Below, piece after piece: positions 34,882 to 43,443 of a stretch of 64,000 bases of DNA. Location of the stretch: assembly GCA_036510225.1 (NCBI GenBank), contig DATCEH010000092.1, positions 92,605-156,604 of the forward strand, read 5' to 3'. A model generated the notes under the pieces. The model saw nothing but the letters and a program-made list of their open reading frames with translations. It made no database searches and had not been told where the DNA came from. The DNA comes from Palsa-513 sp036510225. Lineage in GTDB: Bacteria; Actinomycetota; Thermoleophilia; Solirubrobacterales; Solirubrobacteraceae. How positions within the stretch are numbered: the stretch's first letter is position 1; each line of letters opens with the position of its first letter. Position numbers and translations under genes: made by a program.

Positions 34882-35884
34882 GCGCCTCGTCGTAGGCCGC
34901 CCGGGTGTCGCGCAGGAACCGCTCCAGCCCGTAGTCGTCGAGTACCCGCCGGCCCGCCCGCCGGCCGAGATCTCCGCGCAGGCCGGCGTCGCCCGACAGC
35001 CGACGCAGCGCGAGCGTGAAGCCCGCGAGATCGCCCGCGCGGACCACGATCCCCGCGTCGCCGACCACCTCGGGGCTGCCGGGACCGTCGGCGACGACCG
35101 GGACCAGCCCGCTCCCCATCGCCTCGAGCAGGGCGTAGGAGACGCCTTCGCGCCGGGACGGCGCCACGTAGATGTCGGCAGCCGCGAAGATGTCCTCGAG
35201 GTCGGTTCGAAAGCCAAGCGGGCGAACCGCGGGCCCCGCGTGCGAGCGGACCTCCTCGCTCTGCGGCCCGTCACCCGCGACGGCGAGCACGAACGGCGTC
35301 CCCTCGGCTCGAGCCCGCTCGGCGGCCTCGATCGCCAGCAGCGGTTCCTTCCGCGATTCGAGCTGGCCGACGAAGACGCCGAGGACGACGTCGTCGTCGA
35401 TGCCGAGCTCCGCCCGCAGCAGCCGGCGATCGCCGACCCGGCGGGGGGCGATCCCGTTGGGGATCACGACCAGCCGGTCGGCCGGCCCGACCGCGGCGAG
35501 CTCGTCGCGCTCGGCGAGCGACTCGCAGATCGTCCGGGTCGAGCGGCCGATCGCCCGGGACAGGCCCGCGACGAAGAGGCCGCGGACCGGCGGCCGGACC
35601 CGGCGGAGCATGTGCAGGCCGTGGCTCGAGATGACCAGCGGCCGCCCGGCGAGGGCGGCGAGGCCGAGCACGCTCGCGACGTCCCCGTGTCCGTGGACGA
35701 TGTCCGCCGGGGTCCGCGCTGCCCGGGCGAGGCCGGCGAGGATCCCGGGGCCGGCCAGCAACGGCGAGCGCGTGCCACTGAGATAGGCGCGCTCGTGCGT
35801 GTACCCGGCGATCCCGCCGAGCAGGTCGACGTAGGTCTCGCCCCCGCCGCCGGGGTGGGGCAGGACGTGGAGGACGTGCGTCAA
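34841..35884 (-). CDS. GT4 family glycosyltransferase
   Basis: In this 347-residue protein, THVLHVLPHPGGGGETYV is the N-terminal strand and loop. VIPNGIAPRRVGD, GVFVGQLESRKEPLLAI and PSRREGVSYALLEAMGSGLVP are standard GT4 motifs in the right order. TTG 35884 overlaps the upstream stop (TTGA), so the start is fixed by coupling despite the weak codon. It forms an operon with the GT2 gene that starts at 36897. Confidence 0.87.
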   Translation of the reverse strand: MTHVLHVLPHPGGGGETYVDLLGGIAGYTHERAYLSGTRSPLLAGPGILAGLARAARTPADIVHGHGDVASVLGLAALAGRPLVISSHGLHMLRRVRPPVRGLFVAGLSRAIGRSTRTICESLAERDELAAVGPADRLVVIPNGIAPRRVGDRRLLRAELGIDDDVVLGVFVGQLESRKEPLLAIEAAERARAEGTPFVLAVAGDGPQSEEVRSHAGPAVRPLGFRTDLEDIFAAADIYVAPSRREGVSYALLEAMGSGLVPVVADGPGSPEVVGDAGIVVRAGDLAGFTLALRRLSGDAGLRGDLGRRAGRRVLDDYGLERFLRDTRAAYDEALRAPGRGAGGGPA

Positions 35885-36897
35885 CGCGACCGCAACCGGC
35901 GCGCGATCCGGCCGGCCAGCCCGGCGGGAAGCAGCATCGCGTCGAGCTCGTCGACGGAGATCCGCCTCGCCCGCTGGATCCGCCGGCGCTCACGCAGCCA
36001 TCCCGGGAGCCGCGGAGCGACCTGCCGGGCGGCGGCGAGGTAGGCGCCCGGCCGGCGGCGGCGGACGGCGTCGACGAAGACGGCGAGGTGCTCGAGCGTG
36101 ATCGGGACGGCGTGGCGGATCAGCAGGCGGAGGGGCACGTCCTTGACCATCACGCCGATCTGGTTGCGCCGGGCGAGCATCCAGTAGTAGGGGTTGGCGT
36201 CGCCGCGGGTCGTCGCGCTCCCCATGTGGTAGCCGACCGCGCTCGGGACGTACCGGCACCCGAGGCCGAGCAGACGGGCCCGCAGGCCCCAGTCGACGTC
36301 CTCGAGGTAGGCGAAGAACGACTCGTCGAAGAGTCCGACCGCGGCGAACGCCGACGCCCGGTATACAGCGGCGCCGGCGGTCGGCGCAAAGACCTCCTGC
36401 TCCTCGTCGTACTGCCCGACGTCGAGCTCGCCGAGCCCCCGGCGCATGCCCGTGATCGCGCGGGTGAGGACGTCCCCCGCTCCGTCGAGGTGATCGCGCC
36501 GGTGGTAGCTGCGGAGCTTGCACGCCGCGGTCGCCGCCGCCGGGTGGCGGTCCAGGGCACCGACGAGCTCGGCGACCCAGTCGGGTTCGAGCTCGAGGTC
36601 GTTGTTGAGCAGCGCGACGTACGCCCCTCGGGCCGCACGGACGCCTCGATTGAGGGCCGCGGCGACGCCGATGTTGTCGGCGATCCGCAGCACCTCGACC
36701 TCAGGCCAGTGTTCGGCCACCCACGCGACCGAGTCGTCGCGCGACCCGTTGTCGACGACGAGCACCTCCAGCGGGGCGTACGTCTGGGCGCCGAGCGACG
36801 GCAGGATCACCTCGAGCAGGTGCCTACCGTCGTAGTTGAGCACGACCGCCGTGACCGTGCCGGTGGCCGTGCCGGTGGCCGTGCCGGGGGCTTCCAT
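35881..36897 (-). CDS. GT2 family glycosyltransferase, paralog of the one at 41454
   Basis: In this 338-residue protein, TVTAVVLNYDGRHLLEVILP, VLVVDNGSRDDS, NNDLELEPDW (metal site) and FFAYLEDVDWGLRARLLG match rhamnosyltransferase-like GT2 enzymes. A C-terminal Arg-rich segment (RERRRIQRARRISVDELD) follows and is shared with the paralog. The N-terminus carries GTATGTATGT, encoded by a 12-bp tandem repeat. The start is ATG 36897, 9 nt after a TAGCGT box. Confidence 0.88.
   Translation of the reverse strand: MEAPGTATGTATGTVTAVVLNYDGRHLLEVILPSLGAQTYAPLEVLVVDNGSRDDSVAWVAEHWPEVEVLRIADNIGVAAALNRGVRAARGAYVALLNNDLELEPDWVAELVGALDRHPAAATAACKLRSYHRRDHLDGAGDVLTRAITGMRRGLGELDVGQYDEEQEVFAPTAGAAVYRASAFAAVGLFDESFFAYLEDVDWGLRARLLGLGCRYVPSAVGYHMGSATTRGDANPYYWMLARRNQIGVMVKDVPLRLLIRHAVPITLEHLAVFVDAVRRRRPGAYLAAARQVAPRLPGWLRERRRIQRARRISVDELDAMLLPAGLAGRIARRLRSR
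36857..36890 (-). repeat. 12-bp tandem repeat encoding GTAT at the GT2 N-terminus
   Basis: Nearly three copies of a 12-bp unit (GTGCCGGTGGCC on the plus strand) encode the N-terminal GTATGTATGT. Copy-number change would stay in frame. Confidence 0.65.
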
Positions 36898-36906
36898 CGG
36901 CGCCGG

Positions 36907-36912
36907 ACGCTA
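36907..36912 (-). promoter_or_regulatory. -10 box TAGCGT for the GT2 gene at 36897
   Basis: On the minus strand TAGCGT ends 9 nt before ATG 36897. Confidence 0.46.
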
Positions 36913-37112
36913 CCAATACGCCGGGCGAGCGCCTTCCATGGGCGTGGAGATCCGAGGATGTCGCAGTTCTTCTCGGGTTCAGTCCTTCTTCCGCGGGCGG
37001 CGGGACGTGGGAGCCGCGAGGGGGTGCGGGTGCGGGTGAGTACCGGAAGGTCTTGGTGGGATCGGCCGGGCTCTGCGGAGAAGAGGATGTTGCGGTACCT
37101 CTTCGCGAAGTA

Positions 37113-37139
37113 GTTGACTGACTCAGTCAGCTATTTTTT
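37113..37139 (+). terminator. Hairpin plus T tract, or operator palindrome
   Basis: Stem GTTGACT (37113-37119) and AGTCAGC (37125-37131) enclose a 5-nt loop and are followed by TATTTTTT. This looks like an intrinsic terminator on the plus strand, yet no plus-strand gene ends nearby. The core TGACTGACTCAGTCA (37115-37129) is also a good dyad for a TetR- or MarR-type regulator. Confidence 0.45.
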
Positions 37140-37376
37140 CGGAGAGTCCTCCTCCACTGCTGAGTCTTCCAAGAGCTGTCCGACCCACGCGAGCCTCAGC
37201 CGATGATTCTGCGGGCACCGCTCGCCAAGCCTGCCGCTCGCGTCGCGATTCGCCGCGCGAATATCCGCCACAGCGGGTCCAGACCCCGGGTCACACGGCC
37301 GCCTCGGCACCCGACTCGGAACTTGAGGCGGGTAGCGGCGCGCGCGCGCCGGCCACGCGGATATTCTTCGCGCACC

Positions 37377-37402
37377 GGTCGCGCGGTTGGGCCCGCGCGA
37401 CC
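37377..37402 (+). promoter_or_regulatory. GC-rich hairpin in the leader region of the protease gene
   Basis: A perfect 10-bp stem (GGTCGCGCGG, CCGCGCGACC) with a 6-nt loop lies 73 bp before the protease ATG. It could stabilise or block the mRNA leader. There is no T tract. Confidence 0.4.
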
Positions 37403-37475
37403 CGCCGGCGGCGCGTCCGTGACGCGCGATCCGGCAAAATCACTGGGCCTTATTCGACTTACTGGAGACCGCCGC

Positions 37476-40280
37476 ATGAGGGGGATCAGCTCGTTCAGGG
37501 TGCTGCGAGGCGCACTCGCGGACCGGTCGCGAACGTCGCGGATCGCCGCCCTCGCGGCGTCGCTCCTCCTGCTCGGTCTCGGCGGGGCGGCTTCCCCCGC
37601 CGGAGCGGTCTCCTTCAAGGCTGTCTGCGGCCAACCCGCCACCGCCCACGAGATGCGCTGCTTTGCGGATGTCGTGACGAGCACCGGACTCACGCCGCAG
37701 GTCACCGGCACTCCGAACGGCTTCGGGCCGGCTGACCTCGAGAGCGCGTACAACCTCCCGGCCCCGACCTCGACCGCCGGCACGGGTCAGACGATCGCGA
37801 TCGTCGACGCCTTCGACGACCCGGACGCCGAGTCCGATATGGCGACCTACCGATCTCAGTTCGGCCTCAAGGCGTGCACGACGGCGAACGGGTGCTTCTC
37901 GAAGGTCAACCAGGCCGGCGGGACGAGCTACCCGGCGAACAACGCGAGTTGGGCACAGGAGATCTCGCTCGACCTCGATATGGCCTCGGCGATCTGCCCG
38001 AACTGCCACGTCCTGCTCGTCGAGGCCTCGTCGGCCGACGACGGGGACCTCGCGGCGGCCGTCAACCGAGCCGCCGCGCTCGGGGCCACGCAGATCTCCA
38101 ACAGCTACGGCGAGTCAGAGTTCTCGGGCGAGGTCTCGGCCCAGGCCAACTACAACCACCCCGACGTCGACGTCGTCGCGGCCGCCGGCGACGACGGCTA
38201 CGGCCCGACCTACCCGGCGGCCTCGCAATACGTGACTTCGGTCGGCGGCACGAGCCTCTCGCGAGCGGCCAACTCGCGCGGCTGGACCGAATCCGCCTGG
38301 GCGGACACCGGGAGCGGCTGCTCGGCCTACATCACCAAGCCGGCCTGGCAGACCGATACGGGGTGCGGACGAAGGTCGATCGCCGACGTCTCGGCGGACG
38401 CCAACCCGAGCACGGGCGTCGCGGTCTACGACACAGACGGCTCGGGCGGGTGGCTCGTCTTCGGTGGGACGAGCGTCGCCACTCCGATCATCGCCGGAGT
38501 CGACGCGCTGGCCGGCGGACGCTCGACCACGACGCCGTACGGTTCGTTCGCCTACGCCAACACGAGCTCCTTCTACGACGTGACCTCCGGCAGCAACGGC
38601 TCGTGCGGCGGCAGCTACCTCTGCACGGCGATGCCCGGCTACGACGGGCCGACAGGCGTCGGAACGCCCGACGGAGCAGCCGCGTCGGGGCCGCCGCCAC
38701 CACCGCCTCCCCCGCCGACCGGGGTCTCCGTCTCGCCGCAGGGCAACTGGGTCGGGTCCTACGGCGCCGACGGATACGACCTGGCCGGCTGGAACTCGAC
38801 CAGCGACCAGTCCTCGATGCCCAACTCGACGCTCACCCTGACCCAGGGAACCCGCTACCGCTGGCAGGCCGGCACGACCGACGTCCGGGCACTCGAGAGC
38901 GCCGACGGGTCGACGCGGACGGCGGCGACGTACTACGACGCGAACGAGATCCGCGGGTCGCTCAAGTTCACGAACGCATACACCGGCAACCTCCACCTCT
39001 ACGCGGTCGACTGGGACGCGATCGGCCGTCGGGAGACGATCACCGTCGGCAGCCAATCCGTCGCACTGAGCAGCGACTTCAGCCAGGGCGCGTGGGTCGT
39101 CTTCCCGATCAGCGTGACCGCCGGACAGGCGATCACGATCACCGTCGACCGCAATGCCGGCGTCAATGCCGTCCTCTCGGGCATCTTCCTCGGCGAGACC
39201 GTCGCCCAGCCGCCTCCGCCGCCGCCACCGCCACCCCCGCCTCCGAGCGTCGGCCCGGGTGTCGGCCCGGTCTCCCCACCCCAGGGCAGCTGGGTCACCT
39301 CGTACGGAGCGGACGGGTACGACCTGGCCGCGTGGAATGGAACCAGCGATGTCGTCTCGTCGTCGTCGGCGGCATCGATCGCCCTCAATCAGGGGACCCG
39401 TTTCCGCTGGGCGACCGGCACCAGCGATGTCCGAGCGCTGCAGAACGCTGGCCAGACGACGCGGAACGCGGCGACCTACTACGACCCGAACGAGATCAGT
39501 GTGTCGCTGAGTTTCCCGAGCGCCTACACCGGCGCGCTTTATCTCTACGCGGTCGACTGGGACGCGATCGGACGGCGTGAGACGATCAGCGTCGGCGGCC
39601 AGTCCGTCGCCCTGACCGGCGACTTCAGCCAGGGCGCGTGGGTCAGCTTTCCGCTCACCGTCGCGGCCGGGTCGACCCTGACGATCACCGTCGATCGCAC
39701 CGCCGGCCAGAATGCCGTCCTCTCGGGCATCCTGCTTGGGGCGGCGACGAGCACCCCGCCACCACCTCCGCCACCGCCGGTCGTCGGTCCCGGTGTCGGC
39801 CCGACCTCGGCGCCGCAGGGCACCTGGGTCGGAACCTATGGCCACGACGGCTACGACCTCGCCGCGTGGAACGCGACCAGCGATCAGAGCTCGCTGCCAA
39901 ACGCCACCGTCAGCCTCATCCAGGGCACGCGGTTCCGCTGGGCGGCCGGTACGACTGACGTACGGGCGCTCGAGAGCGCGAACGGCTCGACGCGCAACGC
40001 GGCGACGTACTACGACGCCAACGAGATCCGTGTGTCGCTGGCCTTCACGAGCGCCTACACCGGCAACCTCCACCTGTATGCGCTCGATTGGGACGCGATC
40101 GGCCGGCGGGAGACGATCACCGTCGGCGGCCAGTCCGTCGCCCTGAGCACCAGCTTCAGCCAGGGCGCGTGGGTCAGCTTCCCAATCACCGTCACCGCCG
40201 GTCAGACGCTGACGATCACGATCGACCGGACGGCAGGCCAGAACGCCGTGCTCTCGGGCATCCTGCTCGGCCAGGCCTGA
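37476..40280 (+). CDS. Secreted S53 (sedolisin) protease with three C-terminal repeat modules
   Basis: The 934-residue protein has a signal peptide at 22-44. The catalytic domain (about 50-405) has Glu162 and Asp166 in WAQEISLDLDMA, the oxyanion Asp239 in AAGDDGYG, nucleophile Ser333 in GGTSVATP, and the C-terminal calcium-site residues in FYDVTSG and GYDGPTGVGTP. Sedolisins are endopeptidases often active at low pH. The usual large activation prodomain is missing. Three similar modules of about 150 residues follow, starting QGNWVGSYG, QGSWVTSYG and QGTWVGTYG; each contains YYDxNEI and DWDAIGRRETI and is separated by poly-Pro. The modules look like beta-sandwich binding domains. CTGGAGACC before ATG 37476 supports the start. 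Confidence 0.87.
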   Translation: MRGISSFRVLRGALADRSRTSRIAALAASLLLLGLGGAASPAGAVSFKAVCGQPATAHEMRCFADVVTSTGLTPQVTGTPNGFGPADLESAYNLPAPTSTAGTGQTIAIVDAFDDPDAESDMATYRSQFGLKACTTANGCFSKVNQAGGTSYPANNASWAQEISLDLDMASAICPNCHVLLVEASSADDGDLAAAVNRAAALGATQISNSYGESEFSGEVSAQANYNHPDVDVVAAAGDDGYGPTYPAASQYVTSVGGTSLSRAANSRGWTESAWADTGSGCSAYITKPAWQTDTGCGRRSIADVSADANPSTGVAVYDTDGSGGWLVFGGTSVATPIIAGVDALAGGRSTTTPYGSFAYANTSSFYDVTSGSNGSCGGSYLCTAMPGYDGPTGVGTPDGAAASGPPPPPPPPPTGVSVSPQGNWVGSYGADGYDLAGWNSTSDQSSMPNSTLTLTQGTRYRWQAGTTDVRALESADGSTRTAATYYDANEIRGSLKFTNAYTGNLHLYAVDWDAIGRRETITVGSQSVALSSDFSQGAWVVFPISVTAGQAITITVDRNAGVNAVLSGIFLGETVAQPPPPPPPPPPPPSVGPGVGPVSPPQGSWVTSYGADGYDLAAWNGTSDVVSSSSAASIALNQGTRFRWATGTSDVRALQNAGQTTRNAATYYDPNEISVSLSFPSAYTGALYLYAVDWDAIGRRETISVGGQSVALTGDFSQGAWVSFPLTVAAGSTLTITVDRTAGQNAVLSGILLGAATSTPPPPPPPPVVGPGVGPTSAPQGTWVGTYGHDGYDLAAWNATSDQSSLPNATVSLIQGTRFRWAAGTTDVRALESANGSTRNAATYYDANEIRVSLAFTSAYTGNLHLYALDWDAIGRRETITVGGQSVALSTSFSQGAWVSFPITVTAGQTLTITIDRTAGQNAVLSGILLGQA
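38736..40280 (+). repeat. Three tandem about 540-bp modules in the sedolisin gene
   Basis: Copies begin near 38739, 39281 and 39819, about 540 bp apart including linkers. Modules 1 and 3 are closest (TTDVRALES shared). Poly-Pro linkers are encoded by CCG/CCA runs. The last module ends at the stop codon. Confidence 0.8.
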
Positions 40281-40285
40281 GCGCC

Positions 40286-41440
40286 GTGAGCCGGATCGAG
40301 GACGCCGACGCCGACGCCGGCACTGGAAGCCTGGACGACCGGATCGGCGCGATGGTCACGGAGCTGGAGCTCGGCCCGGCGATCACCAGACCGTCGGAGT
40401 ACTGGGACCATCTCAATGAGCTGAACCTCCGCCAACTCGCGGCCGGCGGCTTCGAGGAGTTCAAGCGGACGATCAACGGCAACTACTTCCAGTGGCTGCC
40501 GACGAGTCCGGCCGACCCGCAGTTCCGCCGGCTGCTGCTCAAGTTCGCCCGCCACCCCAGCCTGCCGCCGCTGACCGCCCGCCTTGACGAGGGCGCCTAC
40601 GTCGACGACCGCGAGAGCGAGGTGGTCGATCCGTTCCGATCGCCCGCCCGCCGGCGGGCATACAGCTGGTTCGTGGCGTCGCTCTGGGAGTACGTCGGCT
40701 CTCGCGACGATCGGGGGCTGACCCGCTCGCTTGACGAGCCGAGCCTCGGGAATCCGCTCGTCGTCAGCTACCGCGGCCGCCGCGTGTCGCAGGATCTGTG
40801 CAACTCGGCGCTGGAGATGATCGCGATCCTCGACGCCCTGCCCGGTCGGCGGCCGCCACAGGACGGCATCCTCGAGCTCGGCGGCGGCTACGGGCGGCTG
40901 GCTTGGATGTTCCTCGAGTGCTTCCCGACCGTGCGCTACGTCGTCGTCGACATACCGCCGGCTCTCGCCGTCGCCGAGCGGTATCTCTCACTCCTTTATC
41001 CCAGTCGCCGGCGGTTCGGCTTTCGCCACTTCGGATCCTTCGACGCGGTGCGCGACGAGTTCGAAGATGCGCAGATCGCCTTCCTCACGCCAAACCAGGT
41101 GGCCGCGATGCCGGACTCGTCGGTCGGCCTGTCGATTAACGTCAGCTCGTTGCACGAGATGCGCTCCGAGCAGATCGCCTTCTACCTGGAGACGATCGAC
41201 AGACTCACCGACGGACACTTCTACTCCAAGCAGTGGATCCGCTCGGTGAACCGGTTCGACGGGCTTGTCATCAACCGCGAGGACTACCCGATTCCGACGT
41301 CCTGGCGGACCGTGTTCAACCGCCAGCACCCGATCCAGACGCCCTTCTTCGAGGCCCTCTTCGCGACGCGGCCCGAGACGGAGTCGAACCTCCCGGCCGA
41401 TCCCGGCACCGCTCGGGAACCGGCGCTCCGGCAGGAGTGA
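40286..41440 (+). CDS. Putative sugar O-methyltransferase
   Basis: In this 384-residue protein, motif I is ILELGGGYGRLAWMFLE, then YVVVDIPPALAVAERYL and VGLSINVSSLHEMRSEQIAFYLETID. This fits the putative sugar O-methyltransferase family (TIGR04371 type) known from polysaccharide loci. N-terminal residues 25-150 (YWDHLNELNLRQL, DGNYFQWLP-like) are also typical. GTG 40286 lies 5 bp after the protease stop, so the two may be cotranscribed, an odd pairing of a secreted protease with a cytoplasmic sugar enzyme. It is convergent with the GT2 gene 13 bp away. Confidence 0.84.
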   Translation: MSRIEDADADAGTGSLDDRIGAMVTELELGPAITRPSEYWDHLNELNLRQLAAGGFEEFKRTINGNYFQWLPTSPADPQFRRLLLKFARHPSLPPLTARLDEGAYVDDRESEVVDPFRSPARRRAYSWFVASLWEYVGSRDDRGLTRSLDEPSLGNPLVVSYRGRRVSQDLCNSALEMIAILDALPGRRPPQDGILELGGGYGRLAWMFLECFPTVRYVVVDIPPALAVAERYLSLLYPSRRRFGFRHFGSFDAVRDEFEDAQIAFLTPNQVAAMPDSSVGLSINVSSLHEMRSEQIAFYLETIDRLTDGHFYSKQWIRSVNRFDGLVINREDYPIPTSWRTVFNRQHPIQTPFFEALFATRPETESNLPADPGTAREPALRQE

Positions 41441-41453
41441 CGGCGTCGGCCCC

Positions 41454-42473
41454 TCAAGACCTGCGTAGGAGCGGGGCCGCCGCCCGCGCCATCGAGCGCA
41501 GTCGCTCGCGAGGCGTCGACCCAGCGTAGACCTCGGGGCTCATCACGTCGGTGAGCTGGGCGACCGTAGCGCGGCGGCCGCGTTGGATGGGCCGTCGTTT
41601 GCGCACCGTCCCCGGCACGGCTCGTGCGGCGCTGCGCAGCGCGGCGACGTGCTCGCGGAGGACCCCGTCGCGCCGGCTCGAGGCGACCCAGCCGGCCTGG
41701 TGGAGCAGGATCGCCGGCGCGTGGCGGACGAGCGCGGCCAACGGATAGTTCTTGAGCACGAGGAGGATCTGATTGCGGCGCTGGAGGGCCACGTAGCGAC
41801 CGGGCTCGCGGGCGGTCGTGGCGCCGCCGACGTGGTAGGCGACGGCCGCCGGCTCGTAGCGCGACGCGAAGCCGGCGAGCTGGGCGCGAAAGCCCCAGTC
41901 GATGTCCTCCATGTAGGCGAAGAAGTCCTCGTCGAAGAGGCCGACCGCGTCGAAGGAGCTCCGCCGGTAGAGGGCGGCGCCCGCGCAGGGAGAGAACACG
42001 GCAACCGCATCGTCGTACTGACCGCGGTCGGGCTCGCCGTGGCCCCGCTGATCCGGGGCGCCCGACCAGCGCATCAGGTCGCCGGCGGCGTCGAGTTCCC
42101 GCCGACGGTGGAAGTTGAGCAGCTTGCCGGTGGCCGAGGCCGCCTCTGGATGCCGGTCGAGGACGCCGACAAGCGCGCCGAGCCAGTCGGGCTCGAGCTC
42201 GAGATCGTTGTTGAGCAGGGCGACGTACTCGCCGTCGGCCGCCCGCACGCCGCGGTTGAGCGCCGCGGCGACGCCGATGTTCACCGGGATCTCGATCAGG
42301 CGGGCGTCGGGCCAGCGCTCGTTCACATGGCCCGCGGTTCCGTCGGACGAGCCGTTGTCCACGATCACGATCGACATGTCGCTATAGCGCTGGGCGCGCA
42401 GCGAGGGGATCAGGATGTCCAACAGGTCGCGGCCGTCATAGGTCAGGACGACTGCCGTGACCCGCGACACCAT
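41454..42473 (-). CDS. GT2 family glycosyltransferase, paralog of the one at 35881
   Basis: In this 339-residue protein, VTAVVLTYDGRDLLDILIP, VIVDNGSSDGTAG, NNDLELEPDW and FFAYMEDIDWGFRAQLAG line up with the protein encoded at 35881-36897. So does the Arg-rich end (RKRRPIQRGRRATVAQL). It lacks the GTAT repeat of its paralog. The start is ATG 42473, which overlaps the upstream stop (TGATG); GTG 42479 is an alternative. It is the last gene of the minus-strand operon. Confidence 0.88.
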   Translation of the reverse strand: MVSRVTAVVLTYDGRDLLDILIPSLRAQRYSDMSIVIVDNGSSDGTAGHVNERWPDARLIEIPVNIGVAAALNRGVRAADGEYVALLNNDLELEPDWLGALVGVLDRHPEAASATGKLLNFHRRRELDAAGDLMRWSGAPDQRGHGEPDRGQYDDAVAVFSPCAGAALYRRSSFDAVGLFDEDFFAYMEDIDWGFRAQLAGFASRYEPAAVAYHVGGATTAREPGRYVALQRRNQILLVLKNYPLAALVRHAPAILLHQAGWVASSRRDGVLREHVAALRSAARAVPGTVRKRRPIQRGRRATVAQLTDVMSPEVYAGSTPRERLRSMARAAAPLLRRS

Positions 42474-43429
42474 CAGCACCCCGTCACGAGACGGGGGATC
42501 GGCCGGTCGCGGGCCAGCGCAAACGCGGCGGCCACGATCGCCCGGTGGGCGGCGGCGAGCTCGCGATCGAACGGCGCGTAGATCAGCGCCCGCGGGCCGC
42601 TGAGGGCGACCAACAGGACCGCGAACTCGACGCGTCGCCGGCGGTCGAAGGCGACCTCGGCGTAGCGGATCATCCCGTGGACCAGGCTGCGCACGCCGTC
42701 GGCGCGATTCCAGCGGGAGAAGCTCGCCCCGCCGACGTGCTCGAAGACGGCGGCCGGCACGTAGAGCAGGCTGCCGCGCTCCGCCAGCCGCCGGGCGAGG
42801 TCGACATCCTCGTACCAGAACCAGAATGCCTCGTCGAAGCCGCCGATCGTCTCGAACGTGACCCGCCTGACGAGGAGGCAGGCGCCGGCCGGTTGGACGA
42901 CAGCCGACGTGTGGGTGTCAGGCGGGGGGTCGGTCAGATGCCCCGTCGTCCACGGGTTCCCCGGCCAGAGCTGCTCGACACCGGACAGCGTCGCCGCGAA
43001 TGTGGCAAGCGTCGGCAGGGCCTTCGGCCCGTAGCGGTGCTGGGTGTCGAGCGTCCCGGGATCGACCAGTCTGCCGCCGGCCGCGACCGCTTCGGGGTCG
43101 CCGTCGAGCGCCGCCGCCAGTTGGGCCGCTGCGTCCGCATGGGCGAGGATGTCGCTGTTGAGAAAGAGGATCAGCTCGCCCCCACCGGCCGCGCCCTCCG
43201 CACCGGCCGCACCGAGGTTGCAGGCCGTGGCGTAGCCGACCGGCCGGTCGGGCGTGACGACGCGGCAGTCGGGGTGGGCGGCGCGGACGGCTTCAGCTGT
43301 GCCATCGCGCGAGCAGTTGTCGACCACCGTCCGACTGCGGATCACCGGATCGTCGAGCCGGTCCAGGCAGCGGAGTACGAGGTCGCGGGTGTCGGCGGTG
43401 ACGATCACGACATCCACCGCGCGGCTCAT
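42473..43429 (-). CDS. GT2 family glycosyltransferase (rhamnosyltransferase-like)
   Basis: In this 318-residue protein, VDVVIVTADTRDLVLRCL, VVDNCSRDGTAEAV, LFLNSDILAHADAA, GACLLVRRVTFETIGGFDE and WFWYEDVDLARRLAERG are the standard motifs of actinobacterial GT2 enzymes such as WbbL-like rhamnosyltransferases. ATG 43429 lies 8 nt after TAGCTT, whose TAG is the stop codon of the flippase gene upstream. The frame stays open far upstream but is the shadow of the flippase gene. Confidence 0.87.
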   Translation of the reverse strand: MSRAVDVVIVTADTRDLVLRCLDRLDDPVIRSRTVVDNCSRDGTAEAVRAAHPDCRVVTPDRPVGYATACNLGAAGAEGAAGGGELILFLNSDILAHADAAAQLAAALDGDPEAVAAGGRLVDPGTLDTQHRYGPKALPTLATFAATLSGVEQLWPGNPWTTGHLTDPPPDTHTSAVVQPAGACLLVRRVTFETIGGFDEAFWFWYEDVDLARRLAERGSLLYVPAAVFEHVGGASFSRWNRADGVRSLVHGMIRYAEVAFDRRRRVEFAVLLVALSGPRALIYAPFDRELAAAHRAIVAAAFALARDRPIPRLVTGC

Positions 43430-43437
43430 CGCCGGGC

Positions 43438-43443
43438 AAGCTA
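43438..43443 (-). promoter_or_regulatory. -10 box TAGCTT overlapping the flippase stop codon
   Basis: On the minus strand TAGCTT ends 8 nt before ATG 43429. Its first three bases are the flippase stop TAG. Confidence 0.42.

Larger units (their letters stand above)
36913..37475. other. 563-bp intergenic region with several palindromes, no gene
   Basis: This is the longest gene-free stretch inside the glycan locus, between divergent genes. It holds a 15-bp palindrome followed by a T tract (37113-37139), ATTCGC-CGC-GCGAAT (37248-37262), a 10-bp inverted pair GAATATCCGC/GCGGATATTC (37259-37268 and 37357-37366) and a 10-bp GC hairpin (37377-37402). Open frames here lack coding character. It is likely regulatory DNA for the protease. 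Confidence 0.6.

Noticed and set aside
37113..37139. Ordinary transcription terminator
   Set aside because: Kept only as an ambiguous feature: it has the form of a terminator on the plus strand, but no plus-strand gene lies upstream, so an operator is equally possible.
37203..37475. N-terminal extension of the sedolisin to 37203
   Set aside because: A signal peptide and ribosome binding site fix the start at 37476. The extension is Arg-rich and covers the palindromes.
38115..40073. 652-codon minus-strand frame over the sedolisin
   Set aside because: It is antisense to an intact protease with signal peptide and catalytic residues. The repeat modules make its translation look repetitive too.
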